DNA of 64,000 nucleotides from Stutzerimonas kunmingensis (GTDB lineage: Bacteria; Pseudomonadota; Gammaproteobacteria; Pseudomonadales; Pseudomonadaceae): assembly GCF_002929225.1 (NCBI RefSeq), contig NZ_PISM01000004.1:434001-498000 (forward strand). The letters run 5' to 3'. Numbering within the stretch: position 1 is the stretch's first letter; each line of letters starts with the position of its first letter. Positions 36,854 to 43,182 of this stretch are shown piece after piece. The translations under genes were made by a program, and so were the position numbers. The notes beneath the pieces were generated by a model, which was not told the DNA's origin, made no database searches, and saw only the letters and a program-made list of their open reading frames with translations.

Positions 36854-37124
36854 CGATGTAGTCCCCCTGGGCGAAGATGGTTTTGCCCTTTGCCAGATCG
36901 GTACGAATCTGGGCGAGGTTGACCACGCGAGGCCGACCCATTTTTACGCTGGGGATGGTGCCGCTCTGCATCCAGGCAATTACGGTATCGACGCTGACGC
37001 CTAGCATCGCCGCGTAGACCTCCTTGCTGCACATGAGAGCGTTACGGCAATCGAGATAGATCACTCGCTTGCCGTCCAGATCAAAGCTCACGTCGAAGGG
37101 TGGTTCGTTTAGATGCGTAGTCAT
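36846..37124 (-). CDS. Small HTH/excisionase-like protein, first gene of the rep operon
   Basis: 92 residues. After an N-terminal extension it has MLGVSVDTVIAWMQSGTIPS, KMGRPRVVNLAQIRTDLAKG and the same F-A-x-GDY ending as the 84-residue protein downstream. The GxPSxKxGRxRxVN pattern is typical of AlpA/excisionase winged helices. Being the first gene behind the operator array, it may act as an early regulator or directionality factor. Confidence 0.62.
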   Translation of the reverse strand: MTTHLNEPPFDVSFDLDGKRVIYLDCRNALMCSKEVYAAMLGVSVDTVIAWMQSGTIPSVKMGRPRVVNLAQIRTDLAKGKTIFAQGDYIDE

Positions 37125-37183
37125 CGCCTATCCCTGCCTTTGAAATGTTCATAAACTGTGGTTATCGGGTGTTTCAGGCGGAA

Positions 37184-37246
37184 GGTAAAATATTTACCGC
37201 CTGGGCAAAATATATACCTATGATCCGCGATGGTAAATATTTTACC
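37184..37246. promoter_or_regulatory. Three operator-like 15-bp sites in the element's divergent promoter
   Basis: GGTAAAATATTTACC (37184-37198), GGCAAAATATATACC (37204-37218) and GGTAAATATTTTACC (37232-37246). The outer two are exact reverse complements of each other and each has GGTAAA/TTTACC arms; the middle one has two differences. They lie between the leftward rep operon start (37124) and the rightward repressor-like gene start (37265), the expected place for a lysogeny-type switch. Confidence 0.7.
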
Positions 37247-37264
37247 TAGCAGTGGTAAGAACGA

Positions 37265-37543
37265 ATGGAATTAACCCAAGACCGCGTTAGAGCCTTAGTG
37301 CATATGCTGGGTCATCGCGTGGTTGCCGATGCAACTGGATTGAAGCCGGAAAGGCTCAAGACAATTCGCTACAACCGAGATGCGCAGGTGCGTACCAACG
37401 AGCTGGACGCCATTGCCTGCGCTTATCAGCAGTACAGTCTTTGGCTACGCACGGGCGAAATTGACTTAAGCCGAGGGCAAATCAGTCCGGCCTACGCCGA
37501 AGCGGACCTAAAGTTGGAAGGACAAAACGCGGGCAGCAAATAA
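37265..37543 (+). CDS. Repressor C-like DNA-binding protein
   Basis: 92 residues. LVHMLGHRVVADATGLKPERLKTIRYN reads as a helix-turn-helix, and the later LWLRTGEIDLSRGQISPAY resembles the TGE-x-P-x2-GQISP ending of Pf-prophage immunity repressors. It is transcribed away from the rep operon, and the three inverted sites end 18 bp before its start codon. Likely keeps the element quiescent. The last codons are part of a 40-bp sequence repeated at 38191. Confidence 0.65.
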   Translation: MELTQDRVRALVHMLGHRVVADATGLKPERLKTIRYNRDAQVRTNELDAIACAYQQYSLWLRTGEIDLSRGQISPAYAEADLKLEGQNAGSK

Positions 37544-37568
37544 CAGCCGAAGCGGCCCGGCGATGGTT
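37529..37568 (+). repeat. Imperfect 40-bp direct repeat, copy 1
   Basis: Covers the last codons of the repressor-like gene and the following spacer. 33 of 40 positions match 38191-38230; the shared 3' part is CGGCGATGGTT. Confidence 0.7.
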
Positions 37569-37600
37569 CAGCCGAAAGACATGATTCCAGGGAGAAGGGC

Positions 37601-38164
37601 ATGGGAAACATCATCGACATGGCAAGCTTCGAGCATCTCCGCAGGTCAAACACGGATGACCGCTACACATGCCCGAAGACCAACGTAACGTTCCCCTATA
37701 TCTACAAAGTGCTAGTGCCTGAGGGCGAGCTGGTAGACGAAGTGCCGGTCTTCATCGGCACCTACAGCACCGAATACCGCCTCAAAGAGCCATCGAACCT
37801 AGAGCAGCTTCCAGGCTTTCCCCCTCTGACCGTAACCAAGATCAGCACACTCGATGCTGACGCCGAAATCTATCTCGACGTAATCCACTTCACCAATAAA
37901 GAAAGAGCGATTGGCTTCAGGCAGGCATGTGCCCATCTAGGAATAGAGCCAGAATCTGTTCGTGGCTTAGAGGATGATCAAGGTGTCTTCCTTCTTCTGC
38001 GAAGAGGTAACCCCGTAAAGAAACAGGGGCACATAATCTATCGGAGCAGCAAGCTTCAATACTTTAATCAGTTAGGGGGCGAGATTGAATGTGAGTATGT
38101 CGCTGCATTCAATGGTAGCGGTGTTATCGTGCCCCTTGCTGATATAGAGAATTGTGAGGAATAA
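37601..38164 (+). CDS. Hypothetical cargo protein, 187 residues
   Basis: Soluble protein with good ribosome site (GGAGAAGGGC before ATG). Segments TCPKTNVTFPYIYKVLVPEG, IYLDVIHFTNKERAIGFRQA and GHIIYRSSKLQYFNQLGG are visible; I recognise no domain. It lies between two imperfect 40-bp repeats, which suggests it was gained or duplicated as a unit. Codon use is less GC-biased than in int and rep. Confidence 0.65.
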   Translation: MGNIIDMASFEHLRRSNTDDRYTCPKTNVTFPYIYKVLVPEGELVDEVPVFIGTYSTEYRLKEPSNLEQLPGFPPLTVTKISTLDADAEIYLDVIHFTNKERAIGFRQACAHLGIEPESVRGLEDDQGVFLLLRRGNPVKKQGHIIYRSSKLQYFNQLGGEIECEYVAAFNGSGVIVPLADIENCEE

Positions 38165-38190
38165 CAAGTGTAGGGTTGGACGAGCAAAGT

Positions 38191-38230
38191 GCGGGCGGTA
38201 AAGAAAAGTCGATGCGGCTCGGCGATGGTT
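38191..38230 (+). repeat. Imperfect 40-bp direct repeat, copy 2
   Basis: Second copy of the 37529-37568 sequence, 26 bp after the 187-residue gene. In the matching frame the DNA upstream still codes for a sequence like the repressor C-terminus (EQSAGGK versus GQNAGSK), so it looks like a remnant of a duplicated gene end. Confidence 0.7.
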
Positions 38231-38333
38231 TTCGCAAATTGAAGGCGTGTCGTAAGTCTGCTACAACCCAAATGCAGAAGCGTTTGTTGTAAATTAATAA
38301 TTTTTATATATGGTTTCGCGGTTAGCAGTTAAT

Positions 38334-39500
38334 CTACCAGTCCATATTCGCAGCTTGATCTGCTATGTGTTCCAAATAATCAACAAGTTGCTCCATTTCT
38401 TCTACAGATTGCATAGCCTTTTCATAGGTCCCGTCAGCTGCGAGTGTTAGAATCATCGGAAGTTCTGTTCGTTGAAGATAAAAGCGTGCAGGCTCTCTTT
38501 CATCGGCCCAAAGATACTCCATAAAGTCACTAATTGTTTTTATCGCTTCTGCGTCCGCAATGTCTACAGGTCCGGTTAATGATAATGGGCGATGAGTATT
38601 TGTAAGTAGAACAGGTACCGCTCCTGCGTCGGAGTGGAAGGAAAATGCTTCACCTCTTTTTCCAAACGATCCATGAGCAACGAAATTTCGATGCTGTCTT
38701 CTGATTTCAGAAAGAGCGTCATGGTAGCTTTTGGCTTTCGGTTCCGTAATATTGAATGCCGATTTGTATTTAATGCTCCAGTCTGATGCGACTAGCTCGG
38801 CAACCTCGTTTCCCGTTTTGATACGCCCTTGGATTATGGCTAAATGAATAAATACATGTTCAGTAAAGCTGAAAAACGCATCAATCGCTGAATTTGCTAA
38901 CCAACGTACCTTTTGAAAAATTGTGAATGGCTGGGAAAAATAACCACTGTTAAGGTTTTTCATATCTTCCCAAGACGCCATGCTTCGGTGCTCTATCTCC
39001 TTCTTTTGTTGTGTGTAGGCAGATTCATACTCGCGCACGAAATACTGAAAGCGTTGGTGGAGCTCTCCAGTTACGTTTCTAACATTTATTGAGGAGTTTG
39101 CTATGGCTTCCTTGGCTCGCCATTCAAAGTAAGGTTTCGCTATTCTTGCAGCCTTTCTGATTTTGTTTGCTATTTCTTGAGCTTGGATTTCTTGTGCTTC
39201 TGCTTTTTCCGCAAAAATGCCAAGCCCCATCTTTCTGTGTTCAATGAGGTATTTTCTTCCTAGATATTCGATGGGGACAGACCAAGCCAGCTTCTCGAAC
39301 TGTCCAAGGTTTTTAAATCCCAATAGATCAACCAATAGAAAGTAAGTTAGATAATACGGGGGAAGGCTTCGTCCTGCGTTTGTTCGTTGGCCTGATAGCA
39401 ATATTGAGCTGGGGAAGGGCGTGCTTGTCGCTGGTTTAATAGGTGATATCGCCCGTTGCACGGAGGCTTTAACTTTTAATAGGTTCTCTGGTAGATCCAT
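38334..39500 (-). CDS. AT-rich cargo gene with HEPN-like motif
   Basis: 388 residues. The body is mostly helical; a conserved-looking RRQHRNFVAHGSFGKRGEAF contains the R-x4-H pattern of HEPN ribonucleases (Arg271, His276), within a helix-rich C-terminal half. The N-terminal part (ILLSGQRTNAGRSLPPYYLTYFLLVDLLGF) is unassigned. The gene is conspicuously AT-richer than int, rep and the chromosome, pointing to separate acquisition. Its site inside a phage-like element, next to toxin-antitoxin genes, suggests an anti-phage or RNA-targeting role; this is inference. Confidence 0.6.
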   Translation of the reverse strand: MDLPENLLKVKASVQRAISPIKPATSTPFPSSILLSGQRTNAGRSLPPYYLTYFLLVDLLGFKNLGQFEKLAWSVPIEYLGRKYLIEHRKMGLGIFAEKAEAQEIQAQEIANKIRKAARIAKPYFEWRAKEAIANSSINVRNVTGELHQRFQYFVREYESAYTQQKKEIEHRSMASWEDMKNLNSGYFSQPFTIFQKVRWLANSAIDAFFSFTEHVFIHLAIIQGRIKTGNEVAELVASDWSIKYKSAFNITEPKAKSYHDALSEIRRQHRNFVAHGSFGKRGEAFSFHSDAGAVPVLLTNTHRPLSLTGPVDIADAEAIKTISDFMEYLWADEREPARFYLQRTELPMILTLAADGTYEKAMQSVEEMEQLVDYLEHIADQAANMDW

Positions 39501-39568
39501 GCGCTGTGCTCGCTAGATTAAAGGATACTGAAAACACTATCTATTGAAGTCGGAAAAAGGGGACGGAT

Positions 39569-39832
39569 TTATTTTCCGAGCGCGATGAGTTCATCGATAT
39601 CTAGCCGTACAGCGCGCTCATCACGTCGTGCACGCGCAATCTCGGCGAGGTGGGCATCATCGACGACCTCCAGCAGCGCCTCGTACAGCGCGGGCGGAAC
39701 GGCATAAAAGGCTGGCCTATTTCGATGGAGGATGACCACCGCTTCGCCAGCACCTTCGCGGATAACCCGCATCGGGTTTCTTTTCAGGTCGGTTGTTGAT
39801 GCCGCAACATCCGCCAGTACCTTAAATGCCAT
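39569..39832 (-). CDS. Phd/YefM-family antitoxin without an adjacent toxin
   Basis: 87 residues: MAFKVLADVAASTTDLKRNPMRVIREG, VVILHRNRPAFYAVPPALYEALLE, the typical Phd/YefM N-terminal DNA-binding domain, and an acidic tail LDIDELIALGK. A ParE/RelE-type toxin would be expected just downstream (below 39569), but only 68 bp separate it from the AT-rich cargo gene. It follows higA by 12 bp, so it forms a three-gene unit higB-higA-phd. It may be an orphan or an anti-addiction antitoxin. Confidence 0.8.
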   Translation of the reverse strand: MAFKVLADVAASTTDLKRNPMRVIREGAGEAVVILHRNRPAFYAVPPALYEALLEVVDDAHLAEIARARRDERAVRLDIDELIALGK

Positions 39833-39844
39833 TTTTCAAGCCTT

Positions 39845-40132
39845 TCAGGCAAAAGCCAGTTTGCCAACATGCTGCAGATCCACATGTTGCCGGGCAACCC
39901 ACAGATCGTAGGCATCCTGCATGGAGAGCCAGCTTTCAGGTGAGCGACCAAGCGCTACGGATAGGCGCAATGCCATTTCCGGCGTGACGCGACTGGTGCC
40001 CTTCAAGACGCGGCTCAGGGTGGAGGGGGCAACGCCGAGCTTTTCGGCCAACTCACGCCCGCTGATGCCGTTCGGCTCCAGGTAGATATCGGTGATGAAC
40101 TCACCAGGATGGGGAGGGTTGTGCATGCTCAT
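39845..40132 (-). CDS. higA: HigA-family antitoxin
   Basis: 95 residues. NPPHPGEFITDIYLEPNGISGRELAEKLGVAPSTLSRVLKG is the standard HigA/Xre helix-turn-helix opening. Its start overlaps the higB stop. It neutralises HigB and represses the operon in known systems. Confidence 0.92.
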   Translation of the reverse strand: MSMHNPPHPGEFITDIYLEPNGISGRELAEKLGVAPSTLSRVLKGTSRVTPEMALRLSVALGRSPESWLSMQDAYDLWVARQHVDLQHVGKLAFA

Positions 40133-40410
40133 CAGTGGTAATCCTCATAGTCCAGGACATAAGCGTTTCCGTCGCGAAACTCGAACGTCAGCCGCCAGTT
40201 GCCGTTCACCATGATCGACCAGCGTCCACGCATTTCGCCCTTGAGCGGGTGCAGCCGGAAGCCGGGGATATCCATGTCGTCTATCGTCATGGCCGTATCC
40301 AGGGCCGCCAGTTGCATCCGTAGCCGCTTGGCATGGGCTGGCTGTATGCCTGCCGTGCTGCCGGTTTCGAAGAGCTTGCGTAGCCCTTTGTGCTGGAACG
40401 TTTTGATCAT
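40132..40410 (-). CDS. higB: HigB-family mRNA-interferase toxin
   Basis: 92 residues of the RelE/HigB fold: MIKTFQHKGLRKLFETGS, a central IPGFRLHPLKGEMRGRWSIMVNGNWRLTFEF and ending VLDYEDYH. It cleaves ribosome-bound mRNA in known systems. Toxin-first order (higB-higA) is normal for this family. It is the outermost gene before the far attachment site and would stabilise the element. Confidence 0.92.
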   Translation of the reverse strand: MIKTFQHKGLRKLFETGSTAGIQPAHAKRLRMQLAALDTAMTIDDMDIPGFRLHPLKGEMRGRWSIMVNGNWRLTFEFRDGNAYVLDYEDYH

Positions 40411-40561
40411 TTGCTGAGCCTAGCATGTTGCGCAACACGCAACAACGTGGTGTCCCAAAATTGGCCGAAGTCTGACATTAGCCACACTGGACGGCATGTT
40501 AGGTGCGCTGGAGGCCTCGATTTTACTGGCTTCCAGCTTCTACGATGACAGGTGCCGATCT

Positions 40562-40641
40562 TTCGTAATGCGAAGGTCGCAGGTTCGACTCCTGTCTCCG
40601 GCACCAATGAAATCAAAGGGTTAGCTTCGGCTAGCCCTTTT
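40562..40641 (+). repeat. Attachment-site repeat (distal), tRNA-Thr 3' remnant
   Basis: 80 bp matching 32996-33075 with one mismatch. It carries the tRNA 3' half from the anticodon loop through CCA and the terminator hairpin, but the 5' half is missing, so it cannot make a tRNA. Marks the element's right end. Confidence 0.92.
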
Positions 40642-41109
40642 TTGTTTGTGGTGGTTTTGCCGAACCATCTCCTCGTGATCAACCTCAAGCTGCATTACCT
40701 CCTTTCTCGTCCCCGGGCTTTCAATCAAGGAAGAACTGCGTCGTTATATAAGCCTCAAGCTTCCATAACCCCGTCTCGCCAAGCCGGGTAAACCTCACGG
40801 TTCTGGACCTGTTCGGTTGCCTTCCGGCGTCGTGTCCGACAGCCGGCAGTAGCTTGACGTTAATTTATTGACTTTGGTCAGGGTTATGCGCCTGTGCAAC
40901 AGAAAGAATGTGTGCCAGTTCAAAACGGTCGCTGATAAGCCCTGTAAGGGCCGTTCGTCCTGCGACGTGCTACAGCATTCAACGCCACGGTTCGACCGAC
41001 CAATAAACCGATAAATCGCTTCCTCGCGCGTACCGAACGGTGCGCGGCGGTTGCGCGCACCCTGCCTTCTGCCACTGGTAACTCCATGACCTGGAGCACT
41101 GAGGTACAC
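40642..41109. other. Intergenic region between the element and the chemoreceptor gene
   Basis: About 470 bp outside the attachment repeat with no convincing gene. The promoter of the MCP gene must lie in the right half, but no consensus sigma-70 or FliA promoter is convincing. Confidence 0.5.
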
Positions 41110-43071
41110 ATGCTTAGAAACATTCCCTTGAGCGCGAAGCTTCTTTTGATCCTCGCGTGTCCTATGCTCGGTTTTCTGTGGCTGGCCAGCCTGTATGTCG
41201 TTGACAGCTACGCCACCCTGAGACAAATGGAGCGCACCGTCGAGGCCAGCGTGGCCGCGCAGAACGTGAGCCGGCTGATCACTGCATTGCAACGTGAACG
41301 TGGTGCGAGCGGCGTCTATCTGGGGAGCCAGGGACGTACCATGGCCCGGCGCCTGCCGGGGATGCGGCAAGCGACTGACGAAGCGTTGAGTGCCGTGCAG
41401 GTGCTTGCCAAGCAGGAAGGCTCGCAGATCGGGAGCGTCTTGGCCTCGCTCGATGAGCTTCAGGCAACACGTTCGCAAATCGACTCGTTCGTAATCAACA
41501 GCATCGACTCCGGTTCTCGCTTTACTGGCTACATCAAGGCGTTGATCGGCTTTACCCACGAGGTAGAGCGCAGCGTGCAGGACGTCACGCTTGCACGAGC
41601 GCTAGGCGAGCTCAATCAGTTCGTCGAGATGAAGGAGCGGGCCGGTCGCGAGCGGGCGTTGTTGGGCGTGGTGTTCGGTCAGGATCGGTTCGACGCGGCG
41701 CTGCTTGCCTCCTTCAGCCGGAACCTGGGTGAATTCTCAGCCTATATGGACGGCTTCCGTCGTGCGGCCTCGGAGCACTTCATCCGTTTGCTGGATGAAA
41801 AGCTGCAGCAGCCGAGCGCCGTTGAAGTCGCACGTCTGCAACGTCTGGCTTTCGAGGTGCCGATCGGGCAGAGCCTGGGTATCGACAGCGAGAGCTGGTT
41901 CGATACGGCGACCAGCCGGATCGACCTGATGGGGGAGCTGGAGCAGGCCTTGTCGCAGGAAGTGGGCACACTGGCCGCTCGGGCTCGCGATGAGGCGAGC
42001 AACGCGCTTTGGCTGACGCTCGCCGCGGTGATCATTGCGCTGCTGGTGGTGACCGGCCTTTCCTTCCTGATCATTCGCAACATCAAACTGGCGGTGCAGG
42101 ATGTGAATCATGCGCTGTTGTCGCTTTCCGCTCGGGATCTGACCGCAACGGCGCACTACGAAGGCAGGGACGAGTTTGGCGAAATCTCGCGCAACCTCAA
42201 TTTCATGGCCGTCGAGCTCAAGCAGGTCGTCGGCGAGATCAGTAACGCCACCGCGCAGGTGGCCACGGCGGCGGAGGAGTCCTCTGCGGTGACCGTGCAG
42301 ACAAGCCAGAGCATCGATCGCCAGCGGCAGGGAACCGAGTTGGTGGTTACCGCGATAAACGAGATGAGCGCGACCGTGCGTGACGTTGCGAGAAGCACCA
42401 GCGATGCCGCCGAACTCTCGCAGCAGCTCAACGCCAACACTGCGCAAGGCCGGGCCGAAGTCGAGAGCACCATCGAGCTCATTCGCCAGCTGTCGAGCCA
42501 GGCCGATCAGACCGCAAGCATCATTGCGGACCTCAAGCGTGAGAGTGATTCGATCTCGTCCGTGCTGGATGTGATTCGCGGCATTGCCGATCAGACCAAT
42601 CTGCTCGCACTGAACGCGGCTATCGAGGCGGCACGAGCAGGGGAGCATGGCCGCGGCTTCGCTGTCGTTGCGTCCGAGGTGCGTACGCTTGCCCAGAAGA
42701 CACAGGAATCCACCGGCAGCATTCAGGACATGATTGCCAATCTCCAGGGCGGGGCTGACCGGGCCGCGCGCTCGATGCAGGAGACGCTCGCCAAGGCTCA
42801 GACCGGCTCGAGCAACATCGGCCGTGCCGGGGAGTTGCTGGCGGAGATTGCCGACGGCGTTTCTGCCATCAGTGATCGCAATCTGCAGATTGCCACGGCG
42901 GCGGAGGAGCAGAGCGCGGTGGCCGAAGACATCAATCGCAACGTCGTCGAGATCAACGATGTCGCGATTCAGGTGAGCGCCGGTGCGGAGCAGACGGCGA
43001 TGACCAGTCTGGAGCTTGCGCGCCTGGCCGAGCAGCAACAGCAGCTCGTTGGTCGGTTCAAGGTCGCTTGA
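41110..43071 (+). CDS. Methyl-accepting chemotaxis protein with NIT sensor domain
   Basis: 653 residues. TM1 (about 8-30), a periplasmic all-helical domain (about 40-295) with [14 protein letters not shown], the NIT (nitrate- and nitrite-sensing) pattern QRERG, TM2 (about 300-322), HAMP (about 323-375), and a methyl-accepting signalling domain with the hairpin tip [20 protein letters not shown]. It signals to CheA/CheW. Ligand may be nitrate or nitrite as for the NIT family, fitting a denitrifying stutzeri-type host, but this is inference. ATG at 41110 follows GAGGT; an upstream in-frame ATG (41086) lacks a ribosome site. Confidence 0.92.
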   Translation: MLRNIPLSAKLLLILACPMLGFLWLASLYVVDSYATLRQMERTVEASVAAQNVSRLITALQRERGASGVYLGSQGRTMARRLPGMRQATDEALSAVQVLAKQEGSQIGSVLASLDELQATRSQIDSFVINSIDSGSRFTGYIKALIGFTHEVERSVQDVTLARALGELNQFVEMKERAGRERALLGVVFGQDRFDAALLASFSRNLGEFSAYMDGFRRAASEHFIRLLDEKLQQPSAVEVARLQRLAFEVPIGQSLGIDSESWFDTATSRIDLMGELEQALSQEVGTLAARARDEASNALWLTLAAVIIALLVVTGLSFLIIRNIKLAVQDVNHALLSLSARDLTATAHYEGRDEFGEISRNLNFMAVELKQVVGEISNATAQVATAAEESSAVTVQTSQSIDRQRQGTELVVTAINEMSATVRDVARSTSDAAELSQQLNANTAQGRAEVESTIELIRQLSSQADQTASIIADLKRESDSISSVLDVIRGIADQTNLLALNAAIEAARAGEHGRGFAVVASEVRTLAQKTQESTGSIQDMIANLQGGADRAARSMQETLAKAQTGSSNIGRAGELLAEIADGVSAISDRNLQIATAAEEQSAVAEDINRNVVEINDVAIQVSAGAEQTAMTSLELARLAEQQQQLVGRFKVA

Positions 43072-43136
43072 CGCGTGCGCCTGCTGAGTTGAATCCGTAA
43101 GCCCGACCGCAGTTGGCCGAGGTAGGGGGAGCCGAG

Positions 43137-43168
43137 GGGCGCAGCCATACAGGCTGCGCCCTTCTTCG
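43137..43168. terminator. Terminator between the MCP and receptor genes
   Basis: GGGCGCAGCC and GGCTGCGCCC form a 10-bp stem with loop ATACA, followed by TTCTTCGTT. Serves the MCP gene; the reverse strand lacks a T-run. Confidence 0.8.
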
Positions 43169-43182
43169 TTATAGCGTGATCG

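Larger units (their letters stand above)
32996..40641. mobile_element. Integrated Pf-type Rep/Int element at tRNA-Thr, without virion genes
   Basis: About 7.6 kb bounded by the 80-bp direct repeats. Contents from the tRNA: a small membrane protein, tyrosine integrase, Pf-type replication protein, four small genes on the minus strand, a control region with three operator-like sites, a divergent repressor-like gene, two unrelated cargo genes, and a toxin-antitoxin cluster. int and rep overlap by four bases as in Pf prophages. No gene with the features of a major coat protein (short, signal plus one helix in a coat cluster), minor adsorption protein or Zot/pI ATPase was found. It therefore resembles an inovirus-derived satellite or a decayed prophage. 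Confidence 0.85.

Noticed and set aside
40562..40606. Second tRNA-Thr
   Set aside because: Only the 3' half from the anticodon loop is present; D-arm and 5' acceptor strand are missing.
40407..40688. Small frame coding for a PETGVEPATFALR-type peptide
   Set aside because: This is the translated antisense of the tRNA-Thr remnant, a well-known annotation artefact.
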